In this document: positions 22,637 through 35,917 of the stretch, piece after piece | Numbering within the stretch: position 1 is the stretch's first letter | Layout: every line of letters starts with the position of its first letter | From: Rotaria macrura | Lineage: Eukaryota; Rotifera; Eurotatoria; Philodinida; Philodinidae | Assembly: GCA_900239685.1 (NCBI GenBank) | Contig: OENT01000751.1 | Coordinates: 1-64,000 of the forward strand | Direction: 5' to 3' | DNA: 64,000 nt | Made by a program: the position numbers and the translations under genes | Notes under the pieces: generated by a model | What the model was told of the DNA's origin: nothing | Databases searched by the model: none | Seen by the model: the letters and a program-made list of their open reading frames with translations, nothing else

Positions 22637-25600
22637 TGTAAATTATAATTATACGAATGTAAGTAGTTCGAAAAAGTTTTGTGTGATTATTAATGAAATA
22701 AAAAAAAGAAGAGAATTCACCGCAGTTGCAGTCACCGCAAAAACTGACAACTTTTTCTTTCTCTACTTTTGCTTTTACGTGCGTTTTTGACTGTATGTTG
22801 AGAGGAATAATAGCAGTAGTAAAAAAAAGAGGAACGTGAACAAAAAAAAAACTTGGAATGCGGTAACAATCAACAATCGTCCGTCAGAGAGAAAAGCACT
22901 CTTTCGTTCTATGTGCATTTTTGTCTAACATTCTTGAAACTATTGTTGATTCAAATTAAGATGAAAATAATTGAATTTCTCTCTTTTTTTCAATAAATTC
23001 GAAGGTGATTTAAAAAAAGGTGAAAAAGAAATTCAATGGAATCCGAATTCTGCTAGTTATTTTCTTGTTGAATCACTATTTTTTTTGAATGCCAATTTAT
23101 ATTCTTTTTCATACAAAGTACATAACCCCTAAGATATCAAGTACAATAATTATCTTTCATCGAAGAATTCCTAACATAGAATATTTCCATGTAGTGTTGT
23201 TTTTCCTCTTTATCCTATGTTCAAATGGAAAACTTATTGAGTTTCGATAATTAATTATCATTCAATTAATTATTATTTGAACGAGTATTCATATTTCTTT
23301 GTTACCTGATTTAGCTAGAAATTCTGCCGCAAAAGAAAATTTTTCAAGGTCAAATATTGTTTGAAGAAGAATGAACCACATATATAGACACAGCAACAAA
23401 AAGAATTCGAAGAATCACGGAAAATATACACACATAAATATTTACTATGTAGTAAATAGGACATGATAAATTAATCAACATGTTTTCAAGTTTAGAAAAC
23501 ATTCATCTTTTTTTATGAAAGTATTTTATTTCGATAAATATAAATACTAACGAGAAGAAATTTGTCTGCTAAAATTTATCTCTGGTTCAGATGAAATGAC
23601 GTTACTGAGCTGTGGAATATTTAGATATTTTTTATTATCTGTTGTTTTCTGTGATTAACTCCCTGATAGTATTTATAGAAAAACCATATTTGCCTTAACT
23701 ATTAAAAATAAGAACAAAAATGAGAAGATGAAAGTCCTAAGATAAATTTTTGGCAGCACATGCTAACTGCGTTAAGACTTAATTGAAAATTTTCTTTTCA
23801 TCGATATTTACATTAGTAAACAACTTTGAAGTAAATCGGATTAGGCATATTTTCGCTCGATGTCCATTCATAAATAATCACATGCAACGTTTGAAAATAA
23901 TTAAAAGATAAATTATGCTCATGGAATTCATAGAAGTGAATAGTTTTCTTATTTCATTTATGGCATATTCATATTTAATCAAAAACCATAATCAACATTA
24001 CTGGCACCAATGAATGGCAACTGTAGAAAACAATTTTCGTCCTTTTCATACGACACAAAAATCTTATGGCAATTATTGGTTATCAATAGAAATCAATGTT
24101 CTTTTTTTTTGCTAGTAAATCATCAACAGTAATCATTTTGTATTAGTAGGAAAATATGTTGTCGCATTTGAATGGCTCGGGATTCCAGACAACTTTGATG
24201 AGTTATACAATATTGGATAGTGTAACGTTACAGCTTGTGCTAGTTTCATATTTCATATTTCATGATCACTAAATCAGTAAATTTAATAAAAAATTTATAA
24301 AAATCGAGCGAAAAGAAAGCCACAGTCGACTCTGTACCGTGACATTTCGAGCACACTGTCCGAAGGATTTGAATTTGTAGCCGTTCATTTTTGAATTCTT
24401 TTTGAATTCTGATATAATTAATAATTAATACTAAACTATCTGAATATCTTACTATCAAGTTTTTAAACTTGATCTACCCTATGGTTTGAATATTCATCAG
24501 ATTTGTGTAGTAGGTCTCAATTTATGACTCAAGCATCAACATAAAATCACATCTACATCAGCACAGTAATGTTAAGTGAATCATGTGTGAATCAAAAAAC
24601 AATTCACTGCAACATTAAAAAGATGAGTCGTAGAATATATAAAGAAGATGTCGAGTCGAAAGATAGTTAATATTGATACTCCATTCGGGACTATTTTTCC
24701 CAATCACATGCACCTATTGAAGTATGTTTTAGAAGAAATCATTAAATTTGATTTACGAGAGTCGTTGTTAAACTATTTGATTGTAATCGGCATCAATGAA
24801 GAATATGTGTACTGAAGAAAAGTTAGCTCAAGAGAGTCGACCTCATATTTCTTTATTGTTACGATCTGGATTTCATGTGTCAAATATTTACAAACAACCA
24901 GATTGAACAATATTGATTTCCTATCGACTTTCGACATCCGATATGAGAGATTCTATCTCAAGAGAAAATTAAATTAGTATCGCATAGAATCTTGTGATAT
25001 TTAGTAAACTCTTACTTTTAAGTAAGATGAGCAAAACTTGTTTGATTTGTTTATTTCACAGTTCTTAATACTCAACTATATTTCACATCGGATTAGTGCA
25101 GTTGAATCTGTTTACTGCTAAAATCTCTTGCAACAGACTGTTCGTTCATTTCTAGAGTGATTGTCATGCAAGTTTTCTGTCTCACTCGTCACATATTCTA
25201 AAATCGAGTTTATTACAAGTAGATTCGAATATTCAGATATTTTCAACTCTGAATTCTAAAATCTAAAGGATATAATCACCTAGCAAGGTGTTATGTAATA
25301 GCTGTCGTATGAAAATATGAGAATTCCCTGTCAACATTCTGCCTGTACATTTTACTTTATTTTCTCTTGCAAGAAAGGCAACAGACAGTCACTGTCGCCT
25401 ATGGTGGAGTCAATTTTTTTAAAACTCTTATTGTTCAAGTCGATACAAAGTCTGGTCAGTTGAATCTTTGGAAACAGGATACTCAAAGTGTGCTATTATT
25501 CTTGTATAAACTGGAGACAATGTTTATTTAACAAAAACACAGGTTCAAATGCTCACTCCACATTTTGGATGATTCTTGATTTAAAAAAAACAATAAAATG

Positions 25601-27201
25601 CACAGAATGAAAGCAAACAGAGAATTATAAAGATTTACGATCAAACTTACGAAAAAAGAAGATTTTATCACTGCACGCAAAATGAGCTTATTTTTGTAGG
25701 AAAATCATGTAGTTTGTGAACTACGAAAGTTTGAACTATCCTACGTCACATTCAGCTAAATTTGAGCATTTTTCAAGCGGGGATGACCTTGACGTGACTT
25801 TCTATTGCTATCAAATGCAAATCTTCTACATTATCGACGATTATCTACATTTATAAGATGGCATTAAAAATAGATACTAAAACAAACGTTGACAAGGCAA
25901 AGTTCATTTTTTTTCTTTCTTCTCAATTTTATCTCATTTTACATTTGCACAGACAAAAATTGACAACAAAGAACGATTCATGGTTAAAATTGCATAGCAA
26001 TCAAATCTTGCTAGCAGTTAGCCGAGGAGAAGTGTTTTGAGCACCGAATCAATCGTATGTGAAAAGAACACGAAATTAAAAAACAATAAAAATGAGTTGA
26101 ACTCATTCCTAAAGCCGATCGAACTTGTAGTATACATGGTGACGACTATCAATTTGTAATAAGCGCAACTCGATTGGTTAATCTCATGACTATAAATTTA
26201 TGAAATGCACAGAACTTATGTTTCATATATAAGTCAATAGTAGTAAATTCGTAAGAATTTCTGTCGAACGACGCACAGTGTCGAAAGTCGAATATCACGT
26301 TTTGAATCTCGTGAAAACTCTCGATGAAGCTAATGCCATAGTGTAATAGCATCAAGTATTGAAGTATCGTTCTACAAATTTAACTGATTCTACTAAATAC
26401 TCATTTCGTTGTAGCTAATATCGGAAATATCCATTATCCAGATATGAAATGCAAGTTTACGTTCCAGACAATATATTAATCACAATTCTTCATAATATTA
26501 ATAGATATTATTTCAGTGTTGTATGTGTTAACGATCTATTCTTTCTACATTTTTTGCGAAGAATATAATTTTGTTGTACTCATTTCACGTGTAATTAAAT
26601 CGGTGCTCAATAGGTTTCTTTTGCGGTGCTCTTTTCACATAGAATTAATTCTATGGGGTTCAAAATACATTTTTCCGTTGTTAGCTGTCTGATGTGTGTA
26701 CAAGTCATTTTCTTTCTCAGACTTCTCTATTTTATTTAGATACCCGAATCAAAAGACAACAAAAGAATAAAATAAATCAAAATTCTTATGAATTATTTTT
26801 CCGAAACTTTTACACGTACAATGAAAGCAATCAACGAAACGGCATCGGAATTCAATCATCAGTAATTTATTCATTACAACAACAAACAATAAATAACACT
26901 TCTCAAAAGAGAAAAGCAAAAATGCATATATATGTGTGTGTGCGTGTGTGTCTAATACAAGACAGTGTGTCCTTGTACATTAAAAACAAACATCATAATA
27001 AAAAATATGAGAGTAGGTATATTCTTTTGAGAGATTGTGTTTCTAGTTGTTTGTCGACTGTTATCTTCTTTTTTAGAACATTGCAGGATTTCGAGAATAA
27101 GCATACGAATTGTTTTTCTAAAAGTTATAATACATTTATATTTCGGAAAACAAAAAGACATCTGACCAAAACGATGAAAAACCTAACGCGCATGCTCTTT
27201 G
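22637..27201. other. Intergenic, no gene recognised; short (TG)n at ~26930-26950
   Basis: About 4.6 kb of AT-rich DNA with no supported exon. The 171-residue frame at 26694-27209 is low-complexity, crosses a (TG)n microsatellite and overlaps the 3' end of the minus-strand cyclo-ligase-domain gene, so it is treated as chance. Confidence 0.5.
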
Positions 27202-30200
27202 CTAAATAATATCTTGTTCTTCTAGTCGTTTTAATTCTTGTAAAACAGGAATATTTAATATCATATCTGGATCGATTTTATTCCAATGGACACGTTGTGG
27301 TCGCTGGAATAGGCATTTCGTATAAATATATCGTTTTGGTGTAACTATAATGTCGACTGACAGATCGTGCTGCTCCATAATACTATTGGGTAAATCATTT
27401 GTTAATTGACTTTCATGACACGTTGTTATGACTACGGTTTTATCGGTGACACAACCCATTTGTGCCATAATAGCATATTCTAAATCAGCATAACCTTTAC
27501 CTTTACCTACTCGAGCACCAGTTATAGGATTCACAACGACTGATGCAACAACAACTAAATCAACATGAATTTGTTTTAATGCTGCCAATTGTATGACGGT
27601 GCCTAATTCAGCAGCACCAAGTTTTGTTGCTGCCCACTCCAATTGATTTCGCCGTAAAAATTTCGGATCCAATTTATAGAACAGAACTGATTCTATAAAA
27701 AAAACAGAGCATTTCGTTCCGATTCCGATCAATTTTCTTATTTTTTAGGACATAAACGTCTTATCAATTTGTTAACCTGTCAAAATCAGCTGTATTGTTG
27801 AAATGCTCTCTTTCTATGTTCTATTGGCATTCACTATGGTTCAAAGTATCGACATTTGAATGAGATATTTATCGAACATTCAAAATAGTGATAGATATAA
27901 AATTTTTACTAGAACGATGGGATTTCCAAATGAAAAATGAATTCAATCTGATAATGATGCAAAATGAAACTGGATAAGATCACTAATTCATTCTTCTGTA
28001 GATTCATCGAAGTCATCTATCGTCCCCTGTAGAACTTTACGCTGATTCATTTCCGAGCCATTACCGATTGATTCGATCATATCTATGATACCATTACACC
28101 TACTAGAAAAATAAAATACTAGTTTTTCTTAATATCACGAGACATGTTTGAAACAGCTGTGTGAAACAACCCACGTCAAAAAATCCGACATTAAGTCTTG
28201 TAAGATCAGATGAAATCGTACAAAATAATTTTGGTCTCCGATATCTTACATCCATTCGTACAGTAAGATTCTTGCAAGATCTTTCTGTCGCATAAGATTT
28301 CCTATAATCTTATAATCAGATCTGACAGAAGAACAAGATCTGTCAAGAATTGATGAGTAAGACTTGATGCCAGACTTCTGAGTCCACGATTTTGTGTACG
28401 ACTTTTCGTCTGATCTTACAAGATCAGATACAGAATCTTGCCAAATATTAGTATCTGATTGCTTGGCCTGGGTAGATATGATCGAATCGATCGGTTACGG
28501 CTCGGAAATGAATCGGCGTAAAGTTCTACAGTGGAAGATAGATGACTTCGATGAATCTACAAAAGAGTGAATAAGTGATCTTATTCATATCAGCCTTACA
28601 CTTCATTTATTCGCAATGTAGCAAATGTTTTGTTCGAGTTCTACGAAACACCATGAAAAACTCCCTGAATCAAATTTTAATGAAGAACAAAAAAATCCCT
28701 CGTGCACAAATACAACAAATTGTGAAGCATTGTTGGAAAAATAGAAAATTGACCGTTTAGAAGAAGATTCTTTTCGTATGAAAGTTAACGTATACTAGAT
28801 GCAATGGTATAAATTCCAAAATGGAATATTTTCAAAATTGATGCTAGGCTATGAAAAAAATTGATAAAGGTATCTGCGTGATAGAAAAATACGAAGCCTT
28901 ATGCTCAGGAATTAATACAACTCTATGAAAAAAATGGTTGTGACAAAGAAAACGTTGGATTTCGATACCAATCCGATCTTTATTATCTATCTAATTTATG
29001 TCCTATACTCTGTTTCAAAAATGTTAGACTTGCTCATTGCCGAGTAAGTTGAAAAGAGTAAATTTTTGTACCAATATTCATGCGACAATTAGTCATTTCA
29101 AAGAATTATATCCACATTCAACCGACGCTCAATTAAAAATTTACAAAATCTTGTCGGATATCTCGGTGGTATATTTTTAATTCTCGAATGAAACTTTTAT
29201 AGAGTATTTCCCCTCTAATGAAGAGCCTTCAGAATTAGCAACTTTGATAAATTTTTCCTCCATTGTGTAAGTTCAAATGCTTTATGCAAAGAATCATTGA
29301 CTAATTAGAATAATCGATTCCACTGAATAAAACCTACGCACAAGTTATTTTCGTTGAATATAAAATATACTAACCAAGTGCAGGTGTCGGAGTTAGAAGT
29401 ACTTTGTTATAAGTTAATGTTAAATAACGGAGAGGTTCTTGAGCAAGAGATGGATTTATCTTGATAACTCGTGCTTGTTTAAAACAGTCTAAACTAGTGA
29501 CATTCTCAGCAGCTAATTCACAATAACGAAAATTTGGTATTCGACCATGAGATGGACGTGGGAAACGAACTTCATTTCTAAATGTAATCAGAAACGTGAT
29601 GTAATAAATGAAACAGGAAGACAAACGAAATTCTGTCTTGTTTTTTCACTTACTTCATTTCCATTAAATCCCAAACAAGTTGTCGAGCTTTTGTTTTAAA
29701 CAATTTAATATTTGTTATTTTTGTCACCGATGGGTCTGAGTTAGTTGATTTTATTTGATTGATTTTCGATTCATGTCGCTGTGTGAGCCAAACATCCATT
29801 TTATTTAAAATCTCATTTATACTCTGAGATTTAAGTGTATGATTACATTTTATTAATCCAGTAACTATATCTCGAATACATATCCATTGATGGACGTATT
29901 GTCGATGTTGAGGATGTATTTTATTTTTCTGTAGCTTAGTACTAGTAATACTGTCATTAGTATTGTTTGTTTCATCAGTTGACTTGTTGGTTGCTGATTC
30001 TTCATCAGTGAGGAAATTTGAGTAACCAATAGCATTACATAAAACTGACGAATTATGATTAATATCAAGAGCGCATACTAAAATTGAAAAATATATGAAC
30101 GAAAAAAAAATGATAATCATAGTTTTTGGGTCTAGATATAAAAGGCTTTTAGAAATCAAATTCTATTGACGAGGATTTGTATGATACAGTTTTGAAGTTG

Positions 30201-32570
30201 CTTATGAATGTATATTGATTTTTGATTAACTCGTTCCCCAATATGTTATTGGGATAATGTCACTCTAGTTCAGTAGTGTTGGCTACCCCAAAGATTTTTC
30301 GGTACTTTGTTACAATATGTTTCCAGATGGTCCATCTACTTTCGTTTTGAGATAATGTTTCATGGAATATTTTAGATCGGTAAGAAGTTTCCGATAAAGA
30401 TTCATGGAATAAAGATGGTGTGCAGATGAGTACAGGGATGCACTTTCAAGCATATCGTTAAGACCGATAAGTTGATGAAGAACCTACATTGAAGACTGGT
30501 TTTTTATATTATTCAGACGACTGTCTGTTAACATAATCCAACAAGCCTAATGCATCCGCCTTCACCGTAGGTTTTTCTTATTCTTACCGGCTTCACCGTT
30601 TTCTCACAGGTGCACCCTTAGATGAGTGTAGAATGCTTTTCTGACCTTCAATCCCGACGACAAGTGTACTTCAGGAATGATTAAAGAATTTCAAAAGTCT
30701 CAAATCCACGTCTTATTGAGTGAAAGAGATGAGCCGTTTAAATTATGTTTCACCTAAGTAAGAGAACAGGGTTCTTTTTGAAAACAGACAGATTCGGTTT
30801 GAAACTTTTAACGAACAGACTTGTTAGCACAGCCCCTGCTGGGCTAAGATATGGAACTCATTTATCTATAGCTCTATAAAACTAATGGAAAATACAGAAA
30901 ATGTAATATTGCGAATTTTTTTATATTACCTTTTTCTGATGTGCGCCCAGCTTTTCGTTTTTATTGTTGCTATTCACTCGTTATTTTGAATTTTGTGCTA
31001 TACATTCATCTTAATTTAACATTTTCCTTATTAACAGCAGTGAAATTAATGGTAAATAAAGCTGTGATATGTTACGATAATATAATGCTGGTTGCTACGT
31101 CTGTAATGAAATAATACACGGGTTTCTATCGTCTGTAGTGGGGGGGAGGGGGAGGGGAACATAAAAACACCGTTCTTAAACTTCTATTCCCTATTTACTT
31201 CGAAAACATATGTGAGTTTCACCAAAGACACGTATATTTTCCAAGCAACTCACTATTGAAAATCACGCTATTCGCCGATAGTCGGACACAATGATGAAGT
31301 ATGAATAGCGAAGCTTAAGCGTACAACGGTAAAATAATAAACACTGGTTCTCACTGTAATCATTCTACCATTTTATACGAGGCATATTTGGCTCATATTC
31401 GTTTATACCGGCTACTATTAGTGTACATGAGTTAGAACTGGTCATCGGTATGAGCCGATGAAACGCAATTCACCGTCACCATTGCATCCCTAGTTAGACT
31501 CTTTATGCATAATAATTCAGCGATGCTTCAATTTCAAGTGAAAATTTAAAAAAACTCTTCACGATTCTTTCTCTGAGTGCTATGGTTCATAACCTTGGAA
31601 TCAATATTATTTTATGTTTGAATTTATATGAATCGAAATGAAACTTGACATTTGGATGTATTTCTTGTAAACTGTCAATTATTTCATTTAGTCTATTGCT
31701 CAGAGATCGTCGATTCTTGTAACATTATTCCTAATAATTATGATCTAAAACTTTGTATGGATAAATAACTCGACTTGACTGACTATATTAAATATTTCAA
31801 AATATAGATTCTTTTCCATTATTGGTATAGGCAACACGGATTGACTTACAGTTTGAAATCGCGAGGAGAGTTTGTTCGAAACTTCTAGTTTTTTCTGTCA
31901 ATTATTCTTGTGAAGTTATTCATATACACCAAATTTTAGATGAAAATCCCAATTTATGAAATTCTTGAATGTTTGTAGTCTCTTAAAAAATAAGCATACA
32001 GCGTTATCAGATCCGAAGCGGAATCTAATATCGATTCAGTTATGTTTCTACTCGATTAAATTAGTTCCCAAAGAACAACAACCCATTGAAGTCGAAAGAA
32101 GTACCTTCATCAATGCTGATGATGAACAAAGTAAACAAATACTAACCACATACATCTGAAGTCGGACCAGTTGAATAGAAAATACACCTATGTTTGAAAT
32201 CTAATCGTTGTTCAATCAATTCAATTAGATGTTCATTTGAATCAGTATTTATTAGCGTTGTCGAACATGATGATGCGCTTCGACTAGATTTTTCACAATT
32301 AGTCGATGACATGCTATCGTCGGTTGAGGTTGCTGAATTTGTACAAATTGCCGTGTGTTTTAATGCTGCTCGTCGATCAATATCGAATAAACCACACAGA
32401 AAATCCGAAGAAAGAATTATATCACAAACTGTTCTCTGTGAACCTTGTTTGCATATTTCAACTTCATACGTTGATAAATAGTAACGGTTTCGTTTCCGTG
32501 AAAAATTATAATGAAGTAAAACATGAGGCAATTCTTCAACGATAGTCACAGGAAAAAACATAAGCTTCAT
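27202..32570 (-). CDS. MTHFSD: Methenyltetrahydrofolate synthase domain-containing protein (MTHFSD-like) with novel N-terminal region
   Basis: Exons 32570-32147, 30077-29654, 29577-29375 and 27692-27202 join in phase to 513 residues. From about residue 270 the protein follows animal MTHFSD closely: LVWDLMEM, then FPRPSHGRIPNF, then LLTPTPAL, then IHVDLVVVASVVV, then the nucleotide/folate motif RVGKGKGYADLEYA, then HDLSVDIIVTPKRYI. This is the 5-formyltetrahydrofolate cyclo-ligase fold. Whether it is enzymatically active is unknown for this family. It ends soon after the domain (LKRLEEQDII), without the RRM found in vertebrate MTHFSD. The first ~270 residues (Ser/Thr-rich, with Cys scattered) are not recognised. 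The first join spans a 2,069 nt intron and is less certain; without it the gene might start in the exon at 29654-30159, where a hydrophobic, signal-like reading is probably intron. The third intron (1,682 nt) holds a foldback element. Confidence 0.75.
27974..28586. mobile_element. Foldback element (613 bp) inside an intron of the MTHFSD-like gene
   Basis: The terminal arms 27974-28086 and 28472-28586 are inverted copies with few mismatches. Shared segments include TTCATTTCCGAGCC and its complement, GTAGATTCATCGAAGTCATC and its complement, and tips reading ATAAGATCACT. A second inverted pair (about 28194-28230 with 28400-28430) and many AGATC motifs fill the interior, so nearly the whole element can fold back. 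It has no coding capacity. A clear target duplication is not visible. Confidence 0.8.
30078..32146 (-). other. Proposed 2.07 kb intron of the MTHFSD-like gene
   Basis: The stretch lies between a good GTTAGT donor (32146) and an ATTTTAG acceptor (30078). I see no coding exon. A G-rich patch (31140-31158) is the only standout feature. If the two sides belong to different genes, this would be intergenic. Confidence 0.45.
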
Positions 32571-32974
32571 CGTGTTGACTTCTTTAAATACTTTACAAAT
32601 GGGATAATAGATCTCAATGTTTCATATCTACAAGGAATAGTTTTGAACGATTTTATCAACCCCACGGCTCTTATAGAGTTATAGCAGTATTTTTTTTCGA
32701 TAAAAAGAAAAATGGCACTACAAAGTAAAATAAACACGCGTATTAAATTTAAAAAAGAGAAGACGAAGAGAAAGCACCGAACTATCAATTTCCATAAAAT
32801 AAACAAAAAAAAAAGGTTTTTTCACAAAAAAATATTATAATAGTAATTATTTTTTATTTCTTGGCTTTATATATCTACATATAATATAATATTACACATA
32901 TATGTGCTCTGTTGTAAGATGGAATGAGAGAAAAAAAGGAAGAGAAACGAAGCGAACAAAGTATTTACATCAAT

Positions 32975-35917
32975 TTATTGATTACCGGTTAAAAAGTGAA
33001 TCAATATTTTCAGTTCATCTTTTAACCATTGGCTTACATCGTAGTTATCAAGATTGAATTGGTTTAAATTATTCGTGTGTAAAATTAATTCGAATAAACA
33101 ACGCTGTTTAAGTGTTAGAACCCATCGTGAATGCTCTAAATTAAGTTTTGTACATAAATGTACAAGATCATCAGTTGTAATTGATCGTGTTTTGATTGGT
33201 AAGATATTGGATTGAGCTTTATAGTTACTATATGCGATAGAATTGAGCGAAAAAAATGGATGTGTAATTAATGATTCAAGATCAATCCGTTGACACGATT
33301 GAAATTGAAACATTTGCTTCAATAGTTCAATTAAATAATCTCGTCTAATAAAATCATTCGTATGTATTACATATTGATTAAATATCTGTCGTAATAAGTG
33401 ATGCAGACGTTGCTGATCGCTATCACATTTGACATTTGAAAATAATTGTCTGACATGTGATGGAAAACGATCTATCACCGATGATGTTAAACCTCCAACG
33501 AACTGGACTATAAAAAGTAATTGAAGTGAAGGATCATCATTCTGTGGACGAAATAATATTGTATTGATTATCATTTCGACTATGATACAACCTATGGACC
33601 AAACATCTTCTTTTGAATTATCAGTAGATTCGATACTAAGAAAAAAGAAGAAGAATCATAAAACTTGATTTTGTTTTCATCAAGTTCGATATCTTGAAAG
33701 TATGCAAAATCAAATCATGAAAGTGGACGGATGTTCAACAATTGAAGTAGCCTTCTAATTCATTACGTCAATCTAAAGTCGATCGTTAGCTCTTCCTATA
33801 ATTCTTCGCACTTTTGACGTACACGTACGTTGATTTCAGCATTTGTAGCTTTTCAATTTTGATGATTGTTTTTTGCTTGTAATCTTTCTTTGACATTCTG
33901 CTCAAAATTTTAACATAGACACTAGGCGAAACTCTGATGAATCTTCTGAAGACGTCTGATCTATTAAAATATTCTAAATTCAAAGTTGAATCTAAAGTAC
34001 AAGAACTCAACTAACCCAACTCCCTAGAGAATATTCTTAGGAGTCAATTAGAATCTCTTGGAATTATGATACTTTCAATGTACAGAACCGTGTTCATGAT
34101 GAGTATGAAGAACATGCTAGTTTTTATAATTGTATGCATAGAAGTAAAATTTATATTTGAAGTTTTGATCAGGACCCAAATGAGTCATTTCCTTCCGTCT
34201 GGTTTCTTCCTACGGATATTTTTAGTTCTACGAGAAAAGTGGATGTCTTCCGATTCCGATGAAGTTTCTTTTCTCAATGAACTTCAAATAACAGAATCGA
34301 AAAATAATAAGCACATCTTATTTGACTTCTGAAAGTCTGCTTGACAAAATATACTACTTATCTTATCTTTTTTCTTTGTACTCGATTCACTTGTGTATTC
34401 CGGTCAAGGTTAGAATAAGAAAGGGCTTGAAGAATTTCATTGGTCCGAATTATACTTCAGAACTTACTTTAGACTGACAAAAGAATGAGCGACACACAGG
34501 AAAAAGTGAGATGGTAATATTTTGAATTATGCTACAAGTAATTAAACATGATTGCAATCACGTTTCAATTGGAAGTGCGTCAAAATTCATGAGAACAACT
34601 GAATCTGTGGCATTGTTAACATATCTGGACTACTACTCATATGGTAGACTTAGCCGAACAGACTATCATCCTTTGATTGACGTAAAATGATAACTCATCA
34701 TTTCTGATTAATTTATCCTTAAAAATAATTGAAAATTTTCCTACATTATAAATGATCATATGAAGTACACCTCTCATTTTTCATCATGCTGTTTCAAATC
34801 TCTAACGAACGCTAGATGATCCTTGTAAGTGCATCTTTACAAAGAAAATGAAACGTTGTTTGTAATACTTTCTAAGAAAAAAAAAGGCTCTTACATAAAT
34901 GTGATTAGTACTGTTCCTAACAAAAAATTGGAAGTTAACTTTTCACATGTGACAGTTAACTTATAGAATGAGAAAACCTTTATCTTATGTATATCTGTAT
35001 GTTCGTGATAATATTTGTTCATTGTAAACTTACTCAGAATAAGATTCATTTTTAATAATCATTCTTATTAAACATTCTGGAGCATGTCTCCACAGATGAT
35101 GATGTTGCACAATCCCACCGTTAAGTTTCGTTGTTGATATTGTTGGTGAACATAATCGAATTCGATCGTCTGATGTTAGTTCTATGTTTGTTGTATACCT
35201 TTCAACAAACAAACAGGTAAAATAAATCATCAATAAACTCTTATTTCTTCGAAAATACCAATCAGTAATAGAAGGAGACAAGTAGCTTACCATGGTGTCA
35301 ATGGACAGAGACCTTTCGATTGTAAATAGATAGTTCCGTTTATGATTTGTGATGATAAACGAGAAATTCTTTCCAGTGAAAATGTTTCAGACTCAATGGC
35401 ATGACGTAATGTACCATGAATAAGACTTGTTATCGAATAAAGACATGCATCAGCTATGTACCAAGATAATATTCGACGGACGTTCGCATGTGACAATTGA
35501 CTAGTTAAGACAACTCGTTCATAAAGATGATTTACATATTGTTGTGTACTCGTTTTAGATTTTAAACAAAGATATTTGGTTATACGAACGGTTTGTTTTA
35601 ATATTGGATCAATAGCATTTATGGAGGGACTATCGATTCCACCTGAAAGAACAAAATGAAAGATTAAGAAGTGTTGATTTATTTTTTCTGTGAATATAAA
35701 TATGATGTTTAACCATGAAATAATGAATCAGATGTTAGATCTTGGCGAATGATAAATTCACGAGGAATTGTAAATGCTAGATTAGTATTGGCTTCGTAAT
35801 GATGATTATTTGTTTGTGGTTGAAAAAAGAAGTATTGTTTAAAACGAGAAGGCCTAAATGAATATGAACAAACGAGTCTAGCTGTTTGAAAACAACAATC
35901 TAAAAGATTGAGCACAA
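32975..35917 (-). CDS. Pseudokinase, resembles the kinase-like region of TBCK; 5' end unresolved
   Basis: Exons 35917-35714, 35642-35291, 35198-35034 and 33635-32975 join in phase to about 459 residues ending at TGA-free frame's stop near 32975. Kinase landmarks are present in order: an N-lobe (LKQTVRITKYLCL), then LSHANVRRILSWY, a helix E region (RISRLSSQIINGTIYLQSKG), then HAPECLIR (APE), DVWSIGCIIVEM (subdomain IX), and a C-terminal RIDLESLITHPFF. The catalytic HRD is replaced by CPLTPW and DFG by DDR, so catalysis is unlikely. Order and spacing fit the pseudokinase region of TBCK, whose family acts in Rab/mTOR-linked membrane traffic. No TBC or rhodanese domain follows before the stop, so a TBCK name is not assigned. 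The frame enters at 35917 in phase, so at least one 5' exon is missing; a candidate ends near 36513. One intron is 1.4 kb. Confidence 0.65.

Noticed and set aside
26694-27209. 171-residue + strand frame
   Set aside because: Low-complexity, crosses a (TG)n repeat and overlaps the antisense of the MTHFSD-like last exon; no recognisable motif.
30077-30159. Signal-peptide-like start (MIIIFFSFIYFSILVCA) before the MTHFSD-like exon
   Set aside because: The hydrophobic reading comes from a T-rich tract ending in ATTTTAG, which works as a splice acceptor in the right phase for the upstream exon.
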